Of a stretch of DNA of 64,000 nt, positions 1 to 10,789 are shown one piece after another. How positions within the stretch are numbered: the first letter of the stretch is position 1; every line of letters begins with the position of its first letter. This DNA is from Acanthococcus lagerstroemiae. Its lineage: Eukaryota; Arthropoda; Insecta; Hemiptera; Eriococcidae. The position numbers were made by a program, and so were the translations under genes. The stretch spans positions 25,763,321 to 25,827,320 of the forward strand of contig CM063109.1 of NCBI GenBank assembly GCA_031841125.1, in the 5' to 3' direction. Below the pieces are notes generated by a model that was not told where the DNA came from, did not search any database, and saw only the letters and a program-made list of their open reading frames with translations.

Positions 1-172
1 ACTTTTACTGAAAAAAAAAAATACTATCAGGAAAGCAAAAACAGTAAACCGCTTTTTGAGAGTCAGATATTAGGTCTCACATTCAGTGTCGTTAGACGAA
101 ATGATTTTTTGTCATCTTATCAGACGAGCTTTTCATATTTCTTTTATTATGTCATGAGTTTGTCATCTTTAT

Positions 173-407
173 AATTGAATCGGTCAGAACCAAAAGGGTT
201 TAAGTCCAAAAATCGCACTTTCCAGGAAGCGGAAAAAACTGTTTTATTCGAAAATTTGGAAATCGTGGTATACGTCCTTCAGGGTGGCGGTAGAGGATCA
301 CAAGAGACAACTTTTGAGCCCGGTCCCGTCGAATAAAATTTTGATGGGCCGAAGCTGGGGGGCTCAAAGTTTTTGGACTTGGCGCCTTTTGGTTCCGAAT
401 GATTTTT
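173..407. mobile_element. MITE-like element, copy 1
   Basis: A short non-coding element bounded by inverted sequences. The left end (173-208) contains AACCAAAAGGGTTTAAGTCC. The right end (about 363-407), read on the other strand, contains AACCAAAAGGCGCCAAGTCC, so the two ends pair imperfectly. The same terminal sequence recurs inverted at 1223-1258, where 35 of 36 bases match the left end. It has no coding capacity. The superfamily is unknown and no clear target duplication was seen. Confidence 0.5.
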
Positions 408-445
408 TTGCAGTTTTACGGCTTGAAATTGCCCCCCCCCTTGTA

Positions 446-527
446 GCCGGACATAAATAATAAATAAATAAATACAGCTTTGAAACAGATGTTTCGGTCC
501 AACCCACTGGGACATAGGCCTCCTTGA
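446..527 (-). mobile_element. 3' terminal scrap of an RTE-clade LINE
   Basis: Read on the minus strand, this piece gives a short peptide tail (LIKEAYVPVGWT-like) followed by an ATTT-rich tail at 456-476. The 'GGAGGCCTATGTCCCA' signature just before the tail matches the 3' ends of the longer RTE copies in this window (near 4190, 23580 and 35950). It is a heavily 5'-truncated insertion. Only the 3' end survives, so the clade rests on similarity to those neighbours. Confidence 0.5.
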
Positions 528-837
528 TCAGTTATTTTGATACAAAGGTTTTAGTCCTAATTCTCCTTGGTAACAAGCCATTACTGGGGAATGGTTATGA
601 AAGAATTTTCTTTCTCTATAAGGGGCATGCATCCTGCATGGCACATCAGACTAGTCAGGTGTTAGCAGTCTATAAGTGTGTTTACCCGATTGTAGTCTTT
701 TTGAATTTCGACGGAACAATGAAATTGAACTCCACCTCTTGCTACAATTGGTGTGACTTGGTCGGATGTTTAAGTTTGTTTTCATATATTCTTGTATTTT
801 ATTATTTTCTCATGATATTTTAATATTTAAAATTCGC
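524..837. other. Unassigned spacer
   Basis: A 99-codon open frame on the plus strand (524-823) fills this stretch, but it resembles no family I recognise and its composition is hydrophobic and T-driven. It could be the body of the SINE whose head lies at 838-925, or ordinary intergenic DNA. I call no gene here. Confidence 0.3.
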
Positions 838-925
838 CGTCCGTACCGGAATTCGAACCCGCATTCCGTGGTTTTTAAGAGGCAGCGTCCGCATTCACTC
901 GGCCACCAGGCCACAGCCAGACATA
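838..925 (-). mobile_element. tRNA-derived SINE head
   Basis: On the minus strand this segment contains TGGCCGAGTGAATGCG, close to the Pol III A box of Leu/Ser-type tRNAs, and about 50 bases later GGGTTCGAATTCC, close to a B box. The two boxes have tRNA-like spacing, but the acceptor stem does not close and there is no recognisable anticodon arm. It is therefore best read as the head of a tRNA-related SINE rather than a tRNA gene. The body and tail (toward lower coordinates) cannot be delimited. Confidence 0.55.
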
Positions 926-928
926 TGT

Positions 929-1258
929 AAAGGGGTCACTTTAGTCTTGAAAATAGCACTTTTCAGGTATAAAAATACAAAAAAAGAGGGGGTGAGCCGG
1001 AATTTTGTATTTGTTTCTATTTTTTACCCTAAAATACACCATTTTCAAACAACTTCTGGATAAAATCCATTTTTTGAAAAAAATTTTATTACAAAAAAAT
1101 GAAAGAAAGCGATGTTGCCAAAAAGCACTTTCCCAGCTGTTTCGCGAAATTTCGACCACACCAGCAGATCCGCGATACTTCAATACCCCATAATCCGTGA
1201 AAAAAGCAAAAACGACAAAAGTGGACTTAAACCCTTTTGGTTCTAACCGATTCAATTC
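929..1258. mobile_element. MITE-like element, copy 2
   Basis: This is a second copy of the family seen at 173-407. Its right end (1223-1258) is the inverted match to that element's left end. Its left end, near 929-965, reads AAAGGGG..TTTAGTC..GCACTTTTCAGG, which resembles the left end of copy 1 with small gaps. There is no coding capacity; the two overlapping short frames inside are on opposite strands and look accidental. Confidence 0.45.
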
Positions 1259-1910
1259 TGTCTTTGTTTTTTCATTTTTTTTTTCGTCTTGATAAAATTG
1301 TCATTTTGTTTTCTTTTCTGTTATGTCGCTTAGAATAAACTGTATCATCTATTATTGCGTCCTTTGGCATAGTTCATTATTTAAATGTTGATGAAGTATC
1401 ATGACTCGATTTTTTTTGTCATTGGATTAATTTTTTCGTTATGTCACTGACGAAACGGTCCTAACGAAGCCCGGTTTAAAATTGCGTCGTACGACAAAAT
1501 TTTGAAAATTCAGTTGTCATTTTCTGACTTCGTCATTTTGTTTTGTTATGTCTTACAACACCGTTTAATTTACTACACTATTGATTGTTGAGCTGCATGA
1601 CGTATTTACGGGGAATTGAGTATGCAATTTCATAGGCGTACCAATAGTTATTAATAGACACCCATTTTCTCGACATTAATAACTTCGTTTTGCTTAACGG
1701 TAGAGAAGGGTTGATGATGTACGAGTACGTTTTAGAGCGAGGGGGACACTGGAGAAAAAATTTTATTTTGCCGAAAAATGCCGAAAATACCATTTCAACC
1801 TGAATGGGAAGAAAACGCTAGAAATGCTCATATGACGGTCGCGCTTTTTTCGGGAGTTAGTATGTCACGTCATAGTATACTATAATGCTAAATTCCTGGG
1901 TGTCTAAAAT
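1259..1910. other. T-rich non-coding stretch with a dispersed 36-bp repeat
   Basis: No gene is visible. The left part is T-rich with recurrent GTCATTTTG-like words. Positions 1597-1632 are identical, in inverted orientation, to 32552-32587 (36 of 36 bases), and similarity continues more weakly to about 1565. This marks an undefined dispersed repeat family. Confidence 0.5.
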
Positions 1911-2084
1911 ACCGTAAAATCTCGAGTATAAGACGCACGCACCCCAGATTTTTGAGGTCATTTTCTGAAAAAAGGATGTATTTGTATATGGGACACACAT
2001 GCGTGTCAACTCAAAAATTTGTAAGAAAAAAAAAAAAAAAAAGAATAATATGCGTGTGCTTGTATGCCCGAGGGTATAATATGA
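1911..2084. mobile_element. Possible small MITE
   Basis: The left end reads CTCGAGTATAAGACGCACGC. The reverse complement of the right end reads CTCGGGCATACAAGCACACGC. The two ends are alignable inverted repeats around a non-coding centre holding a poly-A run. The size of about 175 bp fits a MITE. No flanking duplication is obvious, and the repeats are diverged. Confidence 0.35.
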
Positions 2085-4061
2085 ACTAATTTAATTATTT
2101 CGAGTATGGTGTAGAAGAGAAACCGGCCTAACACTAACTTTGACAAGTCCTGAAGAAGTGACATTAAGAAAAAGACAGCGTATATTAAAATAATTATACA
2201 TGAGATTGCTTAATCTAGGATGGGCACGCTGCGACGTAGATGGACCCTGGCTCGACGTGGCGGACGCTGTTTACCTGTAATTCAGAAGAAGACACGGCTG
2301 AGTGTTTAGGTCTCTAACTAACTCATGTACAACTAACGTAATTTAAGAGACAGGTTGGACGAATCCAGGATTGCCTGTCCCCGATCCAGGCAGACCCTCC
2401 CGAGCTGAGTCGTCTTGACGATCCCGCTCCATAAATGGGACACTCGGTATCCCCCTCTCAGCGTACACCTGAGAGAGCTTCAAGATCGGGAGATCAGTAG
2501 AGGAAGCATATCTATCGTCCCAAACTTTGCATAGTACTCCCCCGCAGTACTGCCTTCGGAGTACTGTCGGGTCCACGAGACATTAGTGCCGACCGATCAT
2601 TGACCTAAGATATCATTAAGTACTGACTAGCGTAACTCTATGTAACCTATCGAAGGCGAATACTCAATAAGTGACCCACATAAGAGGTGAGCACACTTAT
2701 CCAAAGTTCTGCAAATGTGATGCACAAGATCGCGATACGAGAGTACACACTATGCAAGAGCACGAGCGTACGAAGCCACACAAATATCACACTGACCCTA
2801 CGATTCTATGGCCTCCGCAATCGTGGCGAAAACGAAGATGGTGCCTATGTGTGAGTGGGCTGTGCCTGTCGCTACATCATCCCTATTGTTCACACCCTCG
2901 AAGAAATAATACCATTCCTTTGAGAGGCCGAGTTTGCAGCTTCGAGGTATTGGCTAGTGCCTAGAGGTGCCTAGAATATGGATATTACGAAAAATAGGTT
3001 CTTACAAATTTATGATAAAAGTATAGTAAAACTTAAAATTAGGAAGGTAATTATGTGACATAAAGAAATTTTACAGGTCCTCCTCATTAATATTACAGGT
3101 TGCATCCAACAGTATTTCGTTCGTCGTTAAGTCATTTGGTCTGTCATAATACAGAATTTCGTCTTTATCACCGAGCCCATCCTCTTCAATTACATCGTTA
3201 TTTTTCTCCCACAGAATATATGGGATGACCTCATACAATTTACAGTCGATTACACGCAGGCCTACGTACTCCACGTACAATGTAGCAATATAACATGAAC
3301 GTACGTGAACACACATCAGTCACACTAATCTACATACCATAATGTACAAATATATACTTAGTCTACTTTCACTCTGTTCTCTATATAAAACGCATCTTAT
3401 ACAGTTGCACATCTAGAAATATTTCAGTTTGTTTTACGCTCGTTTATAAGTTTGAAAAAAAACAACAAAAACGTTCGTCTTACATTCGAAATTTTACGGT
3501 AACATTCTTTTTTTCGATTTTTTTTTTAAATTTGTGGGATATTTTTCTGTTTTTGCCGAATAATGCCGAAGATACTACTTCCAACGCCGAATTATTAGTT
3601 TTCAGTGCCAAGAAATCCGGTCTCTAGTGGATTAGCCATGCAGGGAAAAAAAAAAGGTAATCCCACCATCTTTTTTTCTGAACATGAAATGAGATCAACT
3701 GCAAGTAAACGAAGAACTTCAAGCACAAGAGCCAAGTTTCTTTCAAGGCGAAAAATTTTTCTCTCCTCGAAAAAAGGGGCAATGCACCACCAACTTTTGA
3801 ATCGGAAATGGAAAAGTAACGAAGAAAATGTCGAAATATAAGGTTTCTTGGATCGCTGATTTCGAATATCATATCAGCTTTTTGATCCGGTTCTGAATTG
3901 GGTTCAAAAATCTAAATTCTAATTCCGAAAAGGGCAAAATTAAATTTACTTGAAAATTGTAACAAGGAATCGAAATAGGGTATTTTTGAGTTACTGATTC
4001 CGGATATTGCGTCAGATTTTCGAAACGATCCTGATTTGAGTCCAAAACCGAATTATGGAGC

Positions 4062-4062
<1 letters not shown>
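2085..4062. other. Unassigned region, partly GC-richer
   Basis: 2210-2960 is richer in G+C than its surroundings and carries short frames on both strands (77 and 97 codons). 3071-3316 has an 81-codon acidic minus-strand frame. None matches a family I know, and none has splice-like or domain support. 3880-4050 holds sequence of the 'TCG CTGATTTC-GAATATC' satellite type that is expanded at 26.2-28.0 kb in the opposite orientation. I see no defendable gene. Confidence 0.3.

Positions 4063-4106
<44 letters not shown>
4063..4106. repeat. (ATT)n microsatellite, RTE 3' tail
   Basis: About fifteen ATT units sit exactly at the 3' end of the minus-strand RTE element. A second (ATT)n at 35812-35842 lies at the same place relative to another RTE copy. 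This indicates that the tract is the element's own 3' tail rather than a random microsatellite. Confidence 0.85.
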
Positions 4107-4107
<1 letters not shown>

Positions 4108-6078
4108 CAGCCAACTGGGATACAAATACAATACAATATATCTAGCGACACAGTACGCCACAATAAATCCCCTCTACCATTTTATCCCAGCGCCCATTTT
4201 TGGGCATAAGCCTCCCTCATTTTTTTCCAGTTGTTTTTGTTTCTTACTTTCTGTTTCCACCCCACATCAAATTCTTTTACAATTTCATCCCTCTATCGGG
4301 TTATCGGTCTCCCGGGGTTCCGCTTTTGTTCATAGGAGATCCATTCCTCTATTTTTCTCTCCCACCTTTTCTCGTCGTATCTACTCATGTGTCCCGCGTA
4401 TTTTATTTTCAATTTTTTTAATCACATACCCTATGACCCTCAGACCTGTCTTTCCTCTTATTATCCTATTTTATATCCTGTTCTTCCTCCTAATTGTCAG
4501 CATTGATCTTTCCATTGCTGTCTGAGTGCTTTTAGGCCTCTTTACTTCCGTTTTTGTCAGCGCCCATGTCTGAGCACCGTATGTGATTGATGGTAGGGTA
4601 CAGCAATTCCATATTTTCTTCTTCATTGATACTGGTATCTTACCTTTATATGTACTCTGTAGTCTTCAAAAACTCCCCCACCCTTTTTTTATTCTTGTAG
4701 AGATTTCTTTCCTCCTACGGTCCTCAAATGACACCTTTTGTCCCAAATATATTATCTCCTTTTCCCATTCAATCCCCTCCCCTTCTATTCTGATGGGCTC
4801 TTCAGGTACATTTGATATCATTTTTGTTTTGACCATATTAGCTTTTAGGCCCGCCTTCTTACTGACTATATGAATTCATTGCCCATTTCCTCTATCTCCT
4901 CCTTACTTCCTGCTATCAATACCAAATCATCGGTAAATCTTAAATTATTTAGGCGTTCACCATTTATCTTAATTCCTTTGTTTTCCCAATTTAGTTGGTT
5001 AAAAACCTCGTGTAATGCGCTGTTAAATAAATTGGGGAAAAGAGGATCTCCTTGCTGCATCCCTTTCTCTATTTGAAATTCTTCTCCTGATTGATCCGTT
5101 TTTACGTTTGCTTTGGAGTCTATATATGTGTCTTCTATTAGTCTGATATATTTCTCTGGGAGTCCTACAAGAAAGTATGCCTATCGAGTTAAAAGCTTTC
5201 TGGAAATCTATAAATAAGATATATACCCTAAAATTATATTCTTTTGCTTTCTCAACTATTTGATTTAAAATAAACATATGGTCTATAGTTGATCTATTTT
5301 TTCTGAATTCTGCCTGATCTTCTTCTTGGGCCAGGTCAAGTTGATTGTACATACTTTCTTTTAAAATTTTCATGAAGATTTTTCTTACACTCGAGGTCAA
5401 ACTTATTGGTCGGTAGTTTCTTATCTCATCTCTTGGTCCCTTCTTATGCAAAAGTATTATTTCGACCATTCTCCACTGTTGTCGTATATACTCTTCACTC
5501 AGAATTCTATTTTATATGAGCGCCAGTAGCTTCCATATTTGCCCCTCAAATCCCTTCAATACTTCATTTGTCACCTTATCCGGCCCTGGCGTTTTCTTTT
5601 TTTTTAATCATTTTATTGCATATTGTATTTCGCTTTCCAGTACTTCTGGCATCGGCTCTTCCTCTCTTTTTACCTTCTTTTCTTGGTGGCTATTTCCTGC
5701 TTCATTTTCCTTGTATAACTCTCTATAAAATATGGTAGCCTCTTGTACTATTCCTTCCCTATCATGTACCTTTCTCCTTTCCTTATCCTTGATGTTAATT
5801 AATAGGCTTGTACCTTCCATCATTTCTTTCCGGATTTTCTTGATTGATCCACTTTCTCCTAGTATCTCAACCATTCTCCTCTCTTCATATCCTCTTATGT
5901 CTGCTCGTATTTCTCCTTTGACTGTCTTACGTATTCATAGTAGTTCTAGTTTCTCTCTAGTTGTTTTGTTCTCTTTCCCTTCTAGTTTATTCCTTTTTTG
6001 AATTGTTTCTTTTGTTGTTTTTGTGAGTTTATCATCCGTTTCCACTGCTTTTTTACTTTCACTAAATTTTGCTACCGT
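4107..6078 (-). pseudogene. RTE-clade LINE: RT and C-terminal part (broken)
   Basis: Minus-strand fragments give the RTE order. There is a linker (5608-5874, ending EVLESEIQYAIK), then RT with NYRPISLTSSVRKIF, QAEFRKNRSTIDHMF and LFIDFQKAFNS (5023-5469), then QQGDPLFPNLFNSALHEVF and the catalytic-loop equivalent RFTDDLVLIAGS (4866-5060). The degenerate C-terminal region runs down to the ATT tail. FTDD keeps both aspartates, but frameshifts separate the blocks, for example near 5170, and stops are frequent. The upstream half continues at 8747-9620 beyond an inserted transposon. The residues identify the RTE family; the inactivity follows from the breaks. Confidence 0.85.
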
Positions 6079-8746
6079 CAGGGTGTCCATTCTCTGGAAA
6101 ACCTGGAAGACCGGGAAAAGTCAGGGAATTTTGTCCGTCTGGAAAAGTCAGGGAAAAGTTAGGGAATTTTGGAATTTTCAGCATTGTTCACCTAAAAGTC
6201 AGGGAATTTTGTGAAAAAATCGACAGCGAAATTCTGTAGTATTTCAAACAGATTTTACCCTATTTGTTATAAAAAAATTTTCCTTCGCTTCGCTCAGGCA
6301 ATTTTCTTATCATTTTTCTTTCACAGAAGGGTGTGGGTAATACAACTCCCTCTTCATCGCAGTAGTAGATGCAGAGTGTGTTGGTGTGATGAAATCGTTG
6401 GCATGGTATTCGTTTCGCGTCTACATCTTTCTATTAAGGCTACTATACACTTAACGTATTTCGTATTTCGTGACTTTTCACGAACCATTTCACAAAAAAT
6501 ATGACCAGGAAAAATTTTATGTTTCGACATATTTTTCCTATTGATTCATGTAGGGAATATCCATCATATCTTTACAATTCATGTAATATGCAGTCAATTG
6601 GACCCAACTTAATTGGACATATTTTGACATATTTTGCTATTAAAAGCATATAAATGCATATTTGTATTATTTTTCTCGGTTTTTGGGCATATTTTGGGAT
6701 TATTTGGCCATTTTGGAGAACTTTTCGGGAATATTTCTATTTTACTGCTGGAAAACAATAAAAACATCTGAAAATTCGATAGGAAATGAAATGACAGAAA
6801 CTGGTTGGTTGTACATTAGCGTTCCTACATTTTTTCATGGTTCAAATCCGAATGCGGATGTGAAGTTGTACTTCTGAATTATGTTATTTGTAGCATGTGT
6901 TGATTTCTTCATCTGTGTTGGACTAAGTTTTTGTGTTTGTAATTTTTGACGATAGACATGGTGTCACAATTACTCAGCTTGAAAAGTCCTGCATTTTGAA
7001 TATTTTGAACATATTTTACACGCGAGGGAATATTTTGACATATTTTGGCATTTTTTGGAGAATATTATATGCGCATATTTCACTGTTCTTAGGACATAAA
7101 ATAATTTTCCCTGAAGATGACGAAACGCGTCCCAATCCCTGTACACTTCTCCCAATATCAGCTGTTTCGTGTTTCGTGTTTTCATCTCATCCTGTTCGCG
7201 AGAATTTGAAAATCGGCGCAAAAAGACGCGAAAATGAAAAAATATTCGGTCTAGCTTCTCTCCCCAGTGTAAAGATTTTCTTGAGGAAGTCGTAATGAAA
7301 CGAAAATTTGAAACCAATGAATTCACCTTCTGAGAAATCCTGCCATTGGGTTTTGCTTCGGTTCCCCTCTCCTTCGCAAATGTAGATAAGGATGAATGAA
7401 AGGGATTTCCGAGATTTTGGGGGAGGAGCGGTGGTCTGCTAGGATTTTCCCAGGGGGGGGGGGCAAAATAAGATTTTCAAGGGAGAAAAAGTCGAAAACT
7501 GACGTATTTTTTAAGAATCGCCGATATTAGAAAACTATGTAAAAATATTGGGGCACGTGCTCCCCCCTCCGACGCTACGTCACTGTGGAAGAGTAATTAA
7601 TCCACAAAATTTGAAAAAATCTGAAGACCGCGTAGTAATTGTTATCGCGTTACAAAAGAGGTCATTGTTTTCAAAAAATATATGCCCTTTTATTGTATCT
7701 GTCGATACTCTTGAATTGGAGCTTCTTCCACCTCCCCTGGTGCCATAGTTTTCCAAATCGTAACCACCGTTTTACTTTCATAGCATTTGTCGTTAGATAT
7801 GCTGCAGCTTTTTCACCTGGGTTCCAGAATTCATTTTAATAGTTATGTTCCCTCACCCTAAATCATTCAGGCTTCACAAGGGAGGGGCTAATTCCGGTTA
7901 CTCTAGTTTTCCTCAAGTTCCAAATTCTTTACGAGATTCTAAAGTCAATTTTTTCGATAGGATAGCCAACCAAGGTCTGAGTCGCTGATTTCAAATATTG
8001 TCTGAGATTTTTATCCGACCCCTTCCAAAGCACTGTCGTTCTACGAATTTTGCTTCTCCGGTGAAAAATTGCACGAAGCATCGAAATAAGGGTGATTTTG
8101 TGTTGCTGATTTCGAATATCGCTTCCGAGTTTTAATCTGGACCAAATTTAAGCTCCCGTGCTTTTTCAGTTGGGAAATTTTTACGACGTTATTTTCTATT
8201 AACAACACTTTGAATAAATAAAACTGTATTTTTACCTTATTCGGTGGCTTTAATTAGAAAATGTGAATTCCGGGTGAGCCGTTGCTTGTCCTACGTTCTT
8301 GCTACCTCATTGGTCGCACCAGGAGGAACAGGATCCTAGAATTACCCGTAAAACCGAATACGGTGACCTCGAAAACCTATAAATCAATTTTAGGATTTTA
8401 TTCTTTCAGCTCCCCCCCCCCATCACAGTCGGCATTAAGTTACCCGAAAAAAAAATCTATGAAATCTTTAATTGACATTGCACCACGCTGCACCCTATAG
8501 AGCGCTTTTTGATTTCCATCATTAAATGTTTACACCCCCTTTGCCACAGATTCATAAGCACACGGTAATAAGAAAAAAGTTTGTGGAGTGATTGATGATT
8601 TTCGTTGCTCACGATGTTCGAAAAAATTTGCCCCCCCCCCTTGCATGTGTAATTTCTATTTGAATGGTCTGGAAAAGTGGAAAAATTGGTCTGGAAATCC
8701 TGGAAAAGTCAGGGAAAATCATTTCCGAACAAGAATGGACACCTTG
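6079..8746. mobile_element. Inverted-repeat DNA transposon inserted in the RTE (hAT-like, non-autonomous)
   Basis: The left end is CAGGGTGTCCATTCT. The right end, reverse complemented, is CAAGGTGTCCATTCT, giving 14 of 15 matches. Just inside both ends are repeats of the type CTGGAAAA..GTCAGGGAA. The minus-strand RTE reading stops at one end (..MRNQLRI) and resumes at the other (VAKFSESKK), which shows that the 2.7-kb piece interrupts it. No transposase frame is visible. CAG..CTG termini suggest hAT, but the expected 8-bp duplication is not evident; the flanks only share ACCGT/ACCAT. Confidence 0.65.
6520..7080. repeat. CATATTTTG-rich degenerate repeats
   Basis: The words GACATATTTTG, GGCATATTTTGGGA and close variants recur at about 6605-6725 and again at 7000-7080, within the transposon at 6079-8746. 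They look like a degenerate subterminal or internal repeat, or a nested remnant. No coding region was recognised. Confidence 0.5.
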
Positions 8747-9620
8747 ACCATATCCGCAATTGATTCCTCATTTTATTGTACAATTCCTGTATTGAGTGTT
8801 CCTTTGCTCTTTCCCGTATCTCTTCCAGTTTTCCATTTATGTACTCTCTCGCTTCTTCCATTCTGTGTGCTGGGATTATTTTTCTTGCAGTTTTTTCCTT
8901 TTTCCTATAGTTTTCATATTTTGCACGCCCACTGATTTGGATTATTCCTCTGCACATTCTACGATCGGAACTAAATTTAAAGCCAGGCAATATGTGCATA
9001 TCTTTTATAATCCTCTTGTCATTAGTGAGCATGTGATCGATTTCGATTTTTACAATACAATTTGGTGACCTCCATGTCCATTTTTTCTTCTCTTGTGGAA
9101 AAAGGTGTTTGCAAGTCTCAGATTATTTTCCATACAGAATTCAAGTAAACTAATCCCAATTTTCATTCCTTAGACCCAAACCAAATTCTCTCATGTTCCT
9201 TACCCCTAGTTCCTTTGGGCCTATTTTGGAATTCCAGTTCCCCATTATTAGCATATAGTATTCCCTCTCTCCCTCTATTACTTTTTGAAGGTCCGAGTAA
9301 AATTTCTCTATTTCCTCTTCGTTTGACCCTAGTGTGGGGGCGTACACCATAATTATCAACATTTTCACTCCTTTTTCTATACCTATTTTTAGAACCCCTA
9401 TTCTTTCTGATATACCTTTTATTTCATCCCCCTTTTTCATGCGGTTGGTTTTAATATAGAATCCTATCGCACGATATCCTTTTGTTTCGCCAAAATAATA
9501 TACCGAATATACCCTGATTTCTTATTCATTAATTTTTCAATTTGTTTTTACGATACTTCGAGAAACCGATAATATCCCACTTAATGTTTTTAATACTTTT
9601 TTTCAAATTCATATACCGTA
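8747..9620 (-). pseudogene. RTE-clade LINE: endonuclease and linker part (broken)
   Basis: This is the upstream half of the element whose RT lies at 4107-6078. 9150-9440 encodes an APE-type endonuclease segment with VYAPTLGSNEEEIEKFY and MGNWNSKIG. The family motif is GDFN, so the catalytic Asp position reads Asn here. 8750-9032 encodes the charged linker after the endonuclease (ARKIIPAHRMEEAREYINGK). The N-terminus near 9600 (NIKWDIIGFSKYRK) is recognisable but carries stops. The 5' boundary near 9620 is approximate. Confidence 0.75.
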
Positions 9621-10785
9621 TTTACTGTGGATAATCCTCGATTATGGAGCCATACAGGGTCAAAATTAAATTGGCCTAAGCAGGTGTTCTTCGGTCGCTC
9701 ATTTCGAATGTCGCATCAGGTTTTTTATTTGGGCCCAATAAAAGAGTTGAAAATATTTTTACTTGGAAAAATTGAATGAATCATAAATTTGTTGGAAGAT
9801 GGAAAAGGTCGCATGTGTAGGGTTTTTGTATCTGTCCACGAGCTCAAGAACCTCATTTCAAATTGTCCACTAAAATTAGTGCACTCTCTAATGTTATTCG
9901 TCTAAAATCAAGTACCAACCCGAGCTCATTTCGCCTATTTCGATTAATCGAATTCTCGTTAACGAGCTAATTAGGTCAAACTTGCTAGATCGTTTCATCG
10001 GGTTATCTCCTAGTAAAGCCACTCATCGATTCAGCAGTCGTGCGTAGGTTGGTAATTTAGAAATTTCTGGATTATGTTAAATAGGCGAGAACGGAAAAGA
10101 CAAAAAGGACAAAAAAACAAACAAAACACGGTCGAGTACGTTGTTTACCCTGCTGCTGCTTGCTGCCTTCATGAATACAGCGAACATTAAAACCTTAAAA
10201 ACCGAGTTAATGTCATTCATTGTCTTGACTTCGACAGAGGCGAAAAACGATTACTTTAATATTCCTACCGAAGAAATATCTATCCCTCTATCGTACATGA
10301 AATTTAATATGGAAAATACTGGAAAAACATCTTTGGAATTTCCGAGTCGCAAAATGGCGATGAGGAGGGGGGTGGAGATGGGGAACCCCGGGCTGCCGTG
10401 AACAATGTAAATACATACGCTATGCTGATAACAGGATATCGTTCTGAATAATAAGTAAGCACAGTCGTAGTTGCTGCGTTTCGAATGTTCAATTTGCCTG
10501 TGAGCTTCAATTACTCGAGCTCGGCTTTTAAATCAGTATGGTCTATTTCTCGTGCTAGCAAGCTGCATAACAAAAGATGATGACTTTTGGCTTTGAACAT
10601 TCCATCAATCACACATACCTCTTTGTCAATTCAAGATATCTGAACTTGGAGTTACCAGACGTACTCCTTTAACGTTTGACGGTACATGTGCAGTGAGTCA
10701 CAAAATTCAGTATGCACCCATCAAGTTTTTTACTATTCGCAAGTTGCAACCTGAAAATGAAGCACTAATAAGAATAAGGTGGAAA
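9621..10785. other. Unassigned AT-rich stretch
   Basis: 9640-9780 resembles one unit of the dispersed 'TCGCTCATTTCGAATGTCGC' satellite family. An 86-codon plus-strand frame at 10141-10401 begins with a hydrophobic MFTLLLLAAFMNT leader but has no recognisable domain. A random frame is the likelier reading. No other feature was seen. Confidence 0.3.
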
Positions 10786-10789
10786 GAGT

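Noticed and set aside
838..925. Functional tRNA gene
   Set aside because: A and B boxes are present but the acceptor stem and anticodon arm cannot be formed; SINE head is the better explanation.
3071..3316. 81-codon acidic minus frame as a transposase piece
   Set aside because: Acidic run is suggestive but no catalytic motif or terminal repeats support a transposase.
4055..4525. 156-codon plus-strand frame beginning with a Leu run
   Set aside because: The Leu run is the (ATT)n tail read in one frame; the rest is antisense to the RTE 3' region.
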